Below, piece by piece: positions 24,557-32,881 of a stretch of 64,000 nt of DNA. Numbering within the stretch: the first letter of the stretch is position 1; every line of letters begins with the position of its first letter. The stretch spans positions 98,559 through 162,558 of the forward strand of contig NZ_JAFCLN010000018.1 in NCBI RefSeq assembly GCF_018129385.1, written 5' to 3'. The stretch comes from Bradyrhizobium lablabi. Its GTDB lineage: Bacteria; Pseudomonadota; Alphaproteobacteria; Rhizobiales; Xanthobacteraceae. The notes under the pieces were generated by a model, which was not told where the DNA came from, did no database searches, and was given only the letters and a program-made list of their open reading frames with translations. Position numbers and translations under genes: made by a program.

Positions 24557-25810
24557 ATGACGTCACCGTCCTCCTCAGCCCAATTCGATTACGCTCCATT
24601 GCTTCCGGCGGGATTGCCTGCGCCGGCCGCGCGATGGACGGGGCTCGCCAAATACAGCTTTGTCGGCGGCAACAACGATCCCGACGGGGTACCGGTTGAA
24701 TATCTGGCCGATGCGGTCAATGCCGTGCTCAGGCGTGAGGGCAAGGCGCTCGCGACCTACAATCTGGCGCACGGTCCGCAGGGTTATCTCCCCTTGCGCG
24801 AATTCCTCGTCAAGAAGCTCAAGCGCGACGCCGGCATGGCCTGCACGCCCGATGACATCATGATCGTCTCAGGCTCGCTCCAGGGGCTCGACCTCGTCAA
24901 CCACACGCTGCTGGCGCGCGGCGACACCGTGCTGATCGAGAAGGAGAGCTATCAGGGCTCCATCAACCGACTCCAACGGCTCGGCGTCAACATGATCGGC
25001 ATTCCCCTCGACGACGGCGGCATGCGGATCGATGCGGTGGCGAACGCGCTTGCCGAGCTCAAGCAAAAGGGCATCACGCCGAAATACATCTACACCATCC
25101 CGACGGTGCAGAATCCGACCGCGACCATCATGCCCGAGCAACGCCGCACCGAGTTGCTGAAACTTTCCGAGCAACATGGCGTGCCGATCTTCGAGGACGA
25201 CTGCTATGCCGACCTGACCTGGAACGGCAAACGCCCGCCTGCGCTCTACGCCATGAGCAAGACTTCCAACGTCATCCATCTCGGCTCGTTCTCCAAATCG
25301 ATCGCGCCGGCCCTGCGCGTCGGCTTTCTCGTCGCGCCCTGGGCGATGATGTCGCGGATGCTGGCGCTGAAGACCGACGCCGGAAGCGGCGCGCTGGAGC
25401 AGATGGTGCTGGCGGAATTCTGCGCACCGCATTTCGAAACCCATGTGCCGCGGCTGACCAAGGGCCTGCGCGCCAAGCTCGACACGCTGATGGAGTCCCT
25501 GAACGAGCAGTTCGGCACATCAGCCGAATTCGAGGAACCCGCCGGCGGCATCTTCCTCTGGGTCAAGCTGCCCGACAATGTCGACACCATGAAGCTATAT
25601 CAGGCCGCGCTCGCGTCGGGCGTTGCCATCAACCCCGGGGTCGAGTGGTCGGTCGACAAGCCCTATTCCGGCAGCCGCCTGCGCCTGTGCTTCGCCAGCC
25701 CCTCGCATGACCAGATCCGCGAGGGCGTCGCGGTGCTGGCGGAGGTGTGCCGCAAGGAGTTTGGCGTGCCGGCCAGAAGCGCAAATGTAGAGAAGCGCGC
25801 GAAGGGCTGA
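24557..25810 (+). CDS. PLP-dependent aminotransferase, class I/II (LysN/2-aminoadipate type)
   Basis: A 417-residue fold-type I aminotransferase. The PLP site is clear: the Schiff-base lysine in HLGSFSKSIAPALRVGFL (Lys at about 247), the Asp in FEDDCYADLTW, YTIPTVQNPTATIM, and the C-terminal SRLRLCFASPS arginine that holds the substrate carboxylate. The layout matches the LysN / 2-aminoadipate and MocR-like branch without a DNA-binding domain. The amino donor is not known. The ATG at 24557 follows CGGAGAAAATG; the 16 codons upstream in frame are very basic and lack support. Confidence 0.9.
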   Translation: MTSPSSSAQFDYAPLLPAGLPAPAARWTGLAKYSFVGGNNDPDGVPVEYLADAVNAVLRREGKALATYNLAHGPQGYLPLREFLVKKLKRDAGMACTPDDIMIVSGSLQGLDLVNHTLLARGDTVLIEKESYQGSINRLQRLGVNMIGIPLDDGGMRIDAVANALAELKQKGITPKYIYTIPTVQNPTATIMPEQRRTELLKLSEQHGVPIFEDDCYADLTWNGKRPPALYAMSKTSNVIHLGSFSKSIAPALRVGFLVAPWAMMSRMLALKTDAGSGALEQMVLAEFCAPHFETHVPRLTKGLRAKLDTLMESLNEQFGTSAEFEEPAGGIFLWVKLPDNVDTMKLYQAALASGVAINPGVEWSVDKPYSGSRLRLCFASPSHDQIREGVAVLAEVCRKEFGVPARSANVEKRAKG

Positions 25811-26095
25811 CGATTGGTCGATGGCCACCGCTGAAGGGAGGAAGGAGTGGCGGTCGGTCCAAGACCGTCCGGCATATCCGCGTTTCAAGTCCGACCCGGA
25901 CCAACCCTCCTGACCCGATTGCGCAGAAGGGCCCACGTGGGGTTCAGATGATGGACTCGCTCTCGGACTCGTGACCATGTCACAGGCCGAACTCGACAGT
26001 GTTGAAGCGACGTCAGAATGCATTCCTTTTGCCGGCCTAATCGCTTCGCCATCTAATGGATGAGACAAGCATCCTTGGGTTTACGGAGAAGTTGA

Positions 26096-26332
26096 ATGAC
26101 CGAGCTAAGATTTCTGTCGGCTGCGCTGATCGCCGCAACCGTGTTCGTAACTCCAGCTGTTGCTCGCGAGAGCCATATTGGCTCGCGCCACCACTCGAGT
26201 ACCGCCGATGCGCATTTCGAGAGAGGAGTCCGTCTTATTGATGAAGGTAATCGGTTTCGCAGGTACGAGAGCCGCGATGTATGGGGTCACTGGGGCACCT
26301 ACTACGGGCCCATGGTTCCCGCATTTCCATGA
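26096..26332 (+). CDS. Small secreted hypothetical protein
   Basis: A 78-residue protein with signal peptide MTELRFLSAALIAATVFVTP (cleavage near AVA|RE) and a short polar, Arg/His-rich mature part of about 54 residues ending WGHWGTYYGPMVPAFP. ACGGAGAAGTTGA precedes the ATG. The preceding gap (25811-26095) and the following one (26333-26579) hold nothing recognisable. It belongs to the many small exported proteins typical of this lineage. No function is known. Confidence 0.65.
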   Translation: MTELRFLSAALIAATVFVTPAVARESHIGSRHHSSTADAHFERGVRLIDEGNRFRRYESRDVWGHWGTYYGPMVPAFP

Positions 26333-26579
26333 TTTGAATTGGTAGACCTTACTAGGCAGGAGTCTGTCGTTGGGCACAATGCGAGATCGCGAACGCAGCG
26401 AGTGACGTCCGTTCTTGGGTGCCGGCTTAACCGGCTCTCTCGGGTTCTGACCTATAATCCAACCCGGGTCATGAACGTCGGGGCCAAGCCGCTGATCGGC
26501 TGCGGCTTGAGGGCATCGTTGAGCATCAGCCAGTCGCGAAACCTGATCCCGCGTATCCGACGACAACTAAGAACCACCC

Positions 26580-27860
26580 TCACCTCACCGCGAACGGCGC
26601 CTGGTATGGCCGGCCGAACGGCACGCCGTTGACCACGGTCTGCACCGGCTTCAGCAGCACCTTGCCGTCGCGCTTGTTGTTGCGGGTGTCGACGAAGGTG
26701 GTCGGCCCTTCCGCCACTTCCATGATCGCGACGTCGCCGGGCGCGCCGATCTGCAAGGTGCCGATCTTCGGCGCGCGGTTGATGATCTTTGCGGGCGTCA
26801 CCGTCGCCGCCGCTACCACCTGCTCCAGCGAGGAGCCCATGGCGATGAATTTACTCATGACGTTCGGCAGGTAAGGCATGCCCGGTGAGTTGCCTGAGAA
26901 CACGTGGATGTCGGACGAGATCGTGTCCGGCGCGCAGCCGCCGGGGACGGCGACTTCCGCCACCGTGAAGTCAAAGCTGCCGCCGCCATGGCCGACATCG
27001 AAGATCACGCCGCGCTGTTTGGCGGCGAGCGCCGCGGGAAGCAGTTTTCCTTCCTGCACGATGTTGGTGAAGACACCGGCGATGTTCGGCGCGCCGGAAT
27101 AGGCATGGGTCAGCACGTCGCCCGGCCGCAGCAGGTCGAGGATATCCGACATCAGCTCCTTGGTCTCGACGCCGCCGATATGCACCATCATCTTCGCCGG
27201 CCAGCCGCACGTCTCGCAGGCCTTGATGCCGCGCTTGAGCGGCTCCAGCCCATGCTTGGCGATGACGTTTTCCGACATCCGCACTTTCACGCCGAGCAGG
27301 AAATCCTGATTTTCCGCCAGCGCCATCGCGCAGGCCTCGGTTTGCGCATAGTCGATGTTGTAGAGCTCGGCGACCGGGAAACCGGACAGGCCGTTATTGG
27401 CGATGTGCAGGAACGCATAGATGCGCGCCCGCGATTGCGCCACGATGTAACGGCGCAGCGCGCCGAGATTGTTGACGCCGGCATCGCCGGCCGAGACCAG
27501 CGTGGTCGTGCACTGGAATTGCGCCAGCTCGTCGGCGGGAATGCCGATCGCCGAGCCGTAGGGATAGACGTGGCTGTGCAGGTCGATCAGGCCGGGCGTG
27601 ACCAGCTTGCCTGAGGCGTCGATCGTCTTCAACGCGCGCGCGGCGGGAATGTCGTTCTCGATCGCCTCGATCGCGCCCCAGCGGATGCCGATGTCGCGCT
27701 TGCCGCGCAGCGACTGGCTGGGATCGAGCACATCGCCGCCCTTGATGACGAGGTCGAACTTGTCGTTCGGTCCCATCGCGGCGCCGGCCGGGCCGGCGAT
27801 GGCGGCTGCTGCGGCAGAACCTGACAATGCAAGGAAATGACGGCGCGAAAATCCGGCCAT
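26580..27860 (-). CDS. Tat-exported amidohydrolase (deacetylase-like)
   Basis: A 426-residue metal-dependent hydrolase of the amidohydrolase superfamily. The N-terminus SRRHFLALSGSAAAAAIAGP is a twin-arginine signal. The metal centre appears as LIDLHSHVYPYG (HxH) near residue 95, a Lys/His region at KVRMSENV and MVHIGG, LTHAYSG, and SSDIHVFSG with the final Asp. The C-terminal beta part (GAPGDVAIMEVAEGPTTFVD) closes the small domain. It resembles the dihydroorotase/deacetylase (EF_0837/AHA_3915) group. The substrate is unknown and it would act in the periplasm. GGGGGAG precedes the ATG. Confidence 0.9.
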   Translation of the reverse strand: MAGFSRRHFLALSGSAAAAAIAGPAGAAMGPNDKFDLVIKGGDVLDPSQSLRGKRDIGIRWGAIEAIENDIPAARALKTIDASGKLVTPGLIDLHSHVYPYGSAIGIPADELAQFQCTTTLVSAGDAGVNNLGALRRYIVAQSRARIYAFLHIANNGLSGFPVAELYNIDYAQTEACAMALAENQDFLLGVKVRMSENVIAKHGLEPLKRGIKACETCGWPAKMMVHIGGVETKELMSDILDLLRPGDVLTHAYSGAPNIAGVFTNIVQEGKLLPAALAAKQRGVIFDVGHGGGSFDFTVAEVAVPGGCAPDTISSDIHVFSGNSPGMPYLPNVMSKFIAMGSSLEQVVAAATVTPAKIINRAPKIGTLQIGAPGDVAIMEVAEGPTTFVDTRNNKRDGKVLLKPVQTVVNGVPFGRPYQAPFAVR

Positions 27861-28048
27861 GGTGACGCTCCCCCTCAGGATTGATTTTTATGGCGGGATG
27901 ATGCGCCGCGACCGCGCGTTGCGCAAGCGGCGCGCGATGGAAAGGCGCCTATTAAAAACTCGTCTTAGCCGGATCGCTCGGCGGCGCCTTGGTGGAGTCG
28001 CTTTAAGCGAGTCGAACTAGGGGCCTTCTCTTTTTTGCGATCTGTTCG

Positions 28049-28984
28049 TCATGCGGCCGTCGCGCTGCCAGCGGATTGCCGCCCTTCCTTTTCCAGCCAA
28101 TCGCAAAACGCAGCGGTCTGTGAGCCGCGTTCGCTCCCTGAAGGCAGGTACGCGAAGTAGCTCCTCGCAGGAAGACTCACCTCGGGAAACGGCATGATCA
28201 GGCGGCCGGCTGCGGCATCATCGCCGATCAGGGCGGTCGGCCCCATCGCCACGCCCAAGCCATCGATTGCCGCCTGAATGGTCAGGAAGAAATGATCAAA
28301 CGTTAGCGTGCCTGCAGGGGTGAGACGGGCCTGTCCTGCTTGCCTTAGCCAATCGCGCCACAGCCGCGGCATCGACGTGACGTTCAGCAATGTGTGCTGC
28401 GCGAGATCGGAGATCTCGTTCAGCGGCAGCTTCGCGATCAATGCCGGGCTGCAGACCGGCAACCGGCGCTCCGAAAGGAACAGGCGGGACGCGAAGCCAT
28501 GAAACGAATCCGGGCCGCCCCGGATGACCACGTCGAACGTATCGGCAAGCGCATCGATCGGGTCGTTCGACGTGGTGAGACGGACCTCGATGTCGGGCCG
28601 CTCGTCGCGGAAACGACTCAGTCTCGGAAGTAGCCAGCGCATGCTGAATGTCGCCAATGCGTTGACGCGCAGCACGGCCGCCGGCACTGCGCCATTCGTC
28701 GCGCGATGCCGTTGGACAGCGGCCGAAATGCGGTCGAGCGCCGGGCCGATCTCCTCAAGCAGTGCCGTGCCGGCCGGTGTGAGCGTGATCCGCCGCGTCG
28801 ATCGCCAGAACAGCGCGGGAGCTCCCAGCCGATCTTCAAGGAGACGTATTTGCTGACTGATCGCGCCGTGCGTAACGCCCAATTCGATGGCCGCCTCCTT
28901 GAAGCTGCCAAGCCGAGCTGCCGCCTCGAAAGCGCGGACGGCGTTGAGAGGTGGCAAAGCCCTGCGAGGGACGGAAAGGCTCAT
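28049..28984 (-). CDS. LysR family transcriptional regulator (GcvA-like)
   Basis: A 311-residue LysR regulator of the GcvA-like group, recognised by the start ALPPLNAVRAFEAAARLGSF, then KEAAIELGVTHGAISQQIRL. The effector domain follows with EVRLTTSNDPIDALADTFDV and a C-terminal AYLPSGSERGSQTAAFCDWL segment. It is divergent from the MFS and SDR pair at 29157-31173, with about 170 bases between start codons, so these two genes are its likely targets. Confidence 0.93.
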   Translation of the reverse strand: MSLSVPRRALPPLNAVRAFEAAARLGSFKEAAIELGVTHGAISQQIRLLEDRLGAPALFWRSTRRITLTPAGTALLEEIGPALDRISAAVQRHRATNGAVPAAVLRVNALATFSMRWLLPRLSRFRDERPDIEVRLTTSNDPIDALADTFDVVIRGGPDSFHGFASRLFLSERRLPVCSPALIAKLPLNEISDLAQHTLLNVTSMPRLWRDWLRQAGQARLTPAGTLTFDHFFLTIQAAIDGLGVAMGPTALIGDDAAAGRLIMPFPEVSLPARSYFAYLPSGSERGSQTAAFCDWLEKEGRQSAGSATAA

Positions 28985-29156
28985 TAGATAGAATTCCTAA
29001 CTCATATCCCGATTATTACTGATTTGTGACAAGCGTCTCAATCCTTCAAGGTGGATTCGTCGCGGAACAATAGCGCATAGGCGGTTCGAAATGGGCCGCT
29101 ATGTAGATTTTCTATCATTGGAAAACCCCTGTTCACGCGAACACGGAGAAATTGAC

Positions 29157-30377
29157 ATGAACGACGCCGCGATAGCGGCTGCGAGCCGCTCACAGGAAAC
29201 CGCATCAGGTTCGTCGGCGCCGAGGAAATCCCGCAGCCTGCTGGCTGCGTGCCTCGCCCACGCGCTTCATGACGGCTACACCGACGGTCTCTATGCCTTC
29301 CTGCCGGTATGGCAGGCGCAATTCGGCCTGTCCTATGCGGAGCTTGCCGTCGTTCGCGCGCTGTATTTCGGGACGATGGGCGGCATGCAAATCCCGGCCG
29401 ACCGGGCGCTTCGCGGCTTGTCGCCGCGCGCGGCGCTAATCCTGTCGACCGTCGCCGCGGCGGCGGGCTTGCTGATCATGGCGCTGCCGTTCGGCTTTGC
29501 GGTTCTTTGCATCGGCCTCGTCGTGGCCGGCATCGGATCGAGCATCCAGCACCCACGTGGTTCGATGCTCGTCACCGACAGCTATGGCACGGCGTCGCGA
29601 CGCCCACTCGCCATCTACAATTTTTCTGGCGATCTCGGAAAGGCCGCGTTGCCGGCGCTGGTTGCAGTGCTGTTGCCGATCCTTGCCTGGCAATCGGTGC
29701 TGGGCTTGATGGCGGTGCTTGGAATCGTCCTGGTGGTCGCGCTCTTGTTCCTGGCGCCGGCGGCTTCCGTGAGCAGGAATGCCAGGGGAGACGCGACTTC
29801 CGGCCGTGGCCGGGGCGGCTTCGGCGTCCTCACAACGATCGGCGCGCTCGATACGGCTACCCGCATGGGTTATCTGTTGTTTCTGCCCTTCCTCATCCAT
29901 GGACAAGGCGGAGACTTGCCAACCGTCGGAATCGCACTCGCTCTGCTGTTCATCGGCGGCGCGTTCGGCAAGGCGACGTGCGGCTGGCTCGGCGAGCGGC
30001 TGGGCGTCGTCAGGAGCGTCATGGTGACCGAGGCAGCAACCGCCTTGCTCATCGCGACGACACTGTTCACGCCACTGACGCCGACGCTTATCCTGCTGCC
30101 GTTGCTCGGCGTGGTGCTGAACGGCACCTCTTCGGTACTCTACGGCACCGTGCCCGAGCTTTCCGATGGAGATACGGGGCGGGCTTTCGCAGTCTTTTAT
30201 ACGAGCGTCATCGGCGCGGGAGGTCTGGCGCCGATCCTCTACGGCGCGATTGCCGATCACAGCAGTCGGACGATCGGCGTGCTGGCCTCAGCGGCGACTG
30301 CTGCCCTGATCGTTCCGCTTGTGCTGGCGCTGCGGCCGCATCTGCAGAGCTCCACCGCGGGACCTCGCGAGTCCTAG
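29157..30377 (+). CDS. MFS transporter
   Basis: A 406-residue major facilitator with about 12 membrane segments. The N-terminal region SLLAACLAHALHDGYTDGLY with a conserved acidic/His pair resembles fosmidomycin-resistance (Fsr)-type and related exporters. An ALDTATRMGYLLFLPFLIHG segment opens the second half. The ATG at 29157 follows ACGGAGAAATTGAC and is preferred over an upstream in-frame start. The SDR gene follows 34 bases later and probably shares the transcript; the LysR gene is divergent. The substrate is unknown. Confidence 0.9.
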   Translation: MNDAAIAAASRSQETASGSSAPRKSRSLLAACLAHALHDGYTDGLYAFLPVWQAQFGLSYAELAVVRALYFGTMGGMQIPADRALRGLSPRAALILSTVAAAAGLLIMALPFGFAVLCIGLVVAGIGSSIQHPRGSMLVTDSYGTASRRPLAIYNFSGDLGKAALPALVAVLLPILAWQSVLGLMAVLGIVLVVALLFLAPAASVSRNARGDATSGRGRGGFGVLTTIGALDTATRMGYLLFLPFLIHGQGGDLPTVGIALALLFIGGAFGKATCGWLGERLGVVRSVMVTEAATALLIATTLFTPLTPTLILLPLLGVVLNGTSSVLYGTVPELSDGDTGRAFAVFYTSVIGAGGLAPILYGAIADHSSRTIGVLASAATAALIVPLVLALRPHLQSSTAGPRES

Positions 30378-30411
30378 ATCACCATCCCATCACCACCTGA
30401 AGGTTCGCTAA

Positions 30412-31173
30412 ATGGATACCATCTCGCAAGCGCCGGTCATTCTGATAACGGGTGGAAGTCGTGGCGTCGGCGCGGCGACTGCGCGGCTTGCTGCCGCACA
30501 AGGCTACGATGTTGCGATCAGCTTCGTCTCCAACGAAGCCGCCGCTCTTGCAGTGACGGCTGATGTCGAAGCCGCGGGACGCCGGGCGTTGCGCGCGCGC
30601 GCGGATAGCGCGGATCCGGAGCAGGTGACTCAGCTATTCGCCGCGATCGACCGGGAGTTCGGTCGGATCGATGTGCTGGTGAACAATGCCGCGGTATTGG
30701 CGCGGCAGTCCCGGCTGGACGGTCTGGGATTCGAGCGGATGCAGCGCATCTTCGCCGTCAACGCGATCGGTCCTATCCTCTGCGCGCAGCAGGCCGCGAA
30801 GCGGATGTCCTATCGTCACAACGGGCGGGGCGGCTCCGTGATCAACGTCTCATCTGCGTCAGCCCGCCTCGGCAGCCCAGGCGAATATGTCGACTACGCC
30901 GCATCGAAGGGCGCTCTCGAGACATTCACGATCGGCTTTGCCAAAGAGGTCGCGCGGGATGGGATACGCGTCAACTGCATTCGCCCCGGGCACATCTACA
31001 CCGAGATGCATGCGAGCGGCGGAGAGCCCGGCCGGGTGGATCGCGTCAAGGACTCGATCCCGATGGGCCGCGGCGGTCAGCCTGAAGAGGTCGCGCGCGC
31101 GATCCTGTGGCTGGCAAGCGCCGAGGCTTCGTTCGTTACCGGCACGTTCCTCGATGTCACCGGCGGCAAGTGA
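30412..31173 (+). CDS. SDR family oxidoreductase
   Basis: A 253-residue classical short-chain dehydrogenase/reductase. The cofactor motif VILITGGSRGVGAATARLAA is near residue 9, with VNNAAVLARQ in the middle. The catalytic Ser lies in NVSSASAR, and Tyr162 and Lys166 in YVDYAASKGAL. The C-terminal SFVTGTFLDVTGGK is typical of FabG-like enzymes. It sits behind the MFS gene, suggesting that the pair modifies and moves one compound. Confidence 0.92.
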   Translation: MDTISQAPVILITGGSRGVGAATARLAAAQGYDVAISFVSNEAAALAVTADVEAAGRRALRARADSADPEQVTQLFAAIDREFGRIDVLVNNAAVLARQSRLDGLGFERMQRIFAVNAIGPILCAQQAAKRMSYRHNGRGGSVINVSSASARLGSPGEYVDYAASKGALETFTIGFAKEVARDGIRVNCIRPGHIYTEMHASGGEPGRVDRVKDSIPMGRGGQPEEVARAILWLASAEASFVTGTFLDVTGGK

Positions 31174-31342
31174 GTAAGCGGCGGTGGAAGCCATCTTGCT
31201 TCTACTTTGCCAGGCCAGCTCATGCGCCGATCGCTCTCCACCTCAGTCCCGTCTGAACGCCTGTTCAGAATTCTCTTGCAGTTCCTCCGGAACGTTCCCT
31301 CACATCGCATGTTTGATGTTCACCCAATTGGAGGAGGACATC

Positions 31343-31567
31343 ATGAGGAAGATTGGACTTGTCATTGCAGCCCTTGGTGCGCTCGCGATCGCGGCGCCGT
31401 CGATCGCAAGCGCGGAGACCGTGGTCATCAAGCGCGGCGGTCATCATCATGGCTGGCATGGCGCCCGCGCCCAGATCCACCATGATCGCGGTCTGCACCG
31501 CGGCTGGCGCCATAACCATCACCGCGGCCACACGGTCGTGATCAAGAAGCGCTATCACCACTACTGA
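31343..31567 (+). CDS. Small secreted His/Arg-rich protein
   Basis: A 74-residue protein with signal peptide MRKIGLVIAALGALAIAAPS (cleavage near ASA|ET). Its short mature chain contains more than a dozen histidines in clusters (GGHHHGWHG, IHHDRGLHRGWRHNHHRGH) and ends KKRYHHY. GGAGGAGGACATC before the ATG is a very strong ribosome binding site, and a clear terminator follows. Binding of a metal such as Ni, Zn or Cu in the periplasm is a reasonable guess from composition only. Confidence 0.75.
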   Translation: MRKIGLVIAALGALAIAAPSIASAETVVIKRGGHHHGWHGARAQIHHDRGLHRGWRHNHHRGHTVVIKKRYHHY

Positions 31568-31581
31568 AGGCCAACGCAGCG

Positions 31582-31611
31582 AAAGTGGCTCCGCGAGGGG
31601 CCATTTTCTTT
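31582..31611 (+). terminator. Rho-independent terminator after the His-rich gene
   Basis: The stem TGGCTCC / GGGGCCA (31586-31592 with 31597-31603, one G-T pair, loop GCGA) is flanked by AAA on the left and TTTTCTTT on the right. It starts about 15 bases after the stop codon. Confidence 0.85.
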
Positions 31612-31633
31612 GCGCACTGCGGACATCTCACTC

Positions 31634-31736
31634 GTCGTCACCCGGCTTGACCGGGTGACCCAGTATTCCAGAGGCCGCAGTGATTCAGCCGAGAAGCCGC
31701 GGCGTACTGGATCGCCCGGTCAAGCCGGGCGACGAC
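31634..31736. repeat. Interspersed palindromic repeat, family 2 (copy A)
   Basis: A 103-base inverted repeat bounded by GTCGTCACCCGGCTTGACCG and GGTCAAGCCGGGCGACGAC, with inner parts CCAGTATTCCAGAGGC and GCCGCGGCGTACTGGATC. A second copy with the same layout lies at 63653-63756. It separates the His-rich protein gene from the convergent aldo/keto reductase gene. Confidence 0.85.
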
Positions 31737-31772
31737 AACCAACGAGTTTTGGCTGCTTGACGTAGTCGCAGC

Positions 31773-32591
31773 CTAATCCCAATCCGGCCCGAAGCCCGGG
31801 CTGACGCAGCGGCGGTTCTTCGGCAACCCCGCAATCGCCTTGCGATCCTCATCATCGAGCGTGACCTTCAACGCATCGAGATTGGCCTTCTGGCTCTCGG
31901 CCCGTGACGCCTTCGGGATTGCGACTACGCCATCCTGATCCAATAGCCATTTCAGCGCGACCTGCGCCGCGCTGGCGTTATGCTTTTTGCCGATGCCAGC
32001 CAGCGTCTCGTCGGAGGCCACCCGTCCCTGCGCCAGCGGACAATAGGCCACCAACGGGATGCCGTGCGCAGCCAGATATTTCATCAGCTTCGTCTGGTCG
32101 AGCATCACATGATACTCGACCTGATTGCAGGCGATCGGCGCCCGGATGTCCTCGACCACGGTTTTGAGCAACGCGGTGGTGAAATTGGCAACGCCAATCG
32201 CACGCGTGCGGCCCTCCTCCTTCAGCTTCAGCAGCGTCTCGAACACGGCAGGCAGCTTCATGCTGCGCGAGGGCCAGTGCACCAGATAGAGGTCGACATG
32301 GTCGAGCCGCAGCTTCTTCAGGGACGCATCGAACGCCCGGCGGATCGCATCCGGCGCCAGGTTGTCCGGCCACACCTTGGTGGTGACATGCAGCTCGCCG
32401 CGAGCGAGACGCGCGGCCGCAAGTGCCGCGCCGATCGCTTCCTCATTGCCGTACATCTCCGCGGTGTCGATATGGCGGTAGCCGAGCCCGAGCGCGCTTT
32501 CGACCGCAGCGCGGCAGGCATCGCCCTGGAGGCGGAAGGTGCCGAGGCCGAGTTTAGGCATGCCGATGCCCTGGCTTCTGATGGTTTCCAT
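31773..32591 (-). CDS. Aldo/keto reductase
   Basis: A 272-residue NAD(P)H-dependent aldo/keto reductase. The catalytic tetrad is in place: Asp and Tyr in HIDTAEMYGNEE, Lys in HVTTKVWPDN, and His in DLYLVHWPS. The C-terminal cofactor loop reads GVVAIPKASRAESQKANLDA. It resembles the 2,5-diketo-gluconate reductase branch. The ATG at 32591 (METIRSQGIGMPKLGLGTFR) is preferred to a TTG seven codons upstream because it begins the usual family sequence. Confidence 0.92.
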   Translation of the reverse strand: METIRSQGIGMPKLGLGTFRLQGDACRAAVESALGLGYRHIDTAEMYGNEEAIGAALAAARLARGELHVTTKVWPDNLAPDAIRRAFDASLKKLRLDHVDLYLVHWPSRSMKLPAVFETLLKLKEEGRTRAIGVANFTTALLKTVVEDIRAPIACNQVEYHVMLDQTKLMKYLAAHGIPLVAYCPLAQGRVASDETLAGIGKKHNASAAQVALKWLLDQDGVVAIPKASRAESQKANLDALKVTLDDEDRKAIAGLPKNRRCVSPGFGPDWD

Positions 32592-32732
32592 GACTATTCC
32601 AAACGAGTTCAAGGCCGCAGGCCGGCGGCGTTAACGGCAAAACCAATGGCTTGGTTGATGGGCGGGGTAGAACGGGGTAACAGAGACGAACATTCTGCCA
32701 GCGCGCAGCGCGGCAAATCAAGGGCGGCACAC

Positions 32733-32867
32733 ATGCATTTGGGCAACGCACTACAACGATGGCTCAACTCCCACGGCCTGCTGGGGATCGCCATCGGCGT
32801 GCTCTGCGTGGCCACTGCACTTTCGGTGTTGTTTGTGGTCGGCGGCTATTATCTGGTGACGCCCTAG
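32733..32867 (+). CDS. Possible 44-residue single-pass membrane protein
   Basis: A short open frame from ATG 32733 encodes MHLGNALQRWLNSHGL followed by one clean hydrophobic segment (LGIAIGVLCVATALSVLFVV) and a short tail GGYYLVTP. AAGGGCGG lies a few bases before the ATG. It is convergent with the phosphatase gene whose true end is at 32882. The membrane segment is persuasive but the short length keeps confidence low. Confidence 0.4.
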   Translation: MHLGNALQRWLNSHGLLGIAIGVLCVATALSVLFVVGGYYLVTP

Positions 32868-32881
32868 CGAAGACGACCGGC

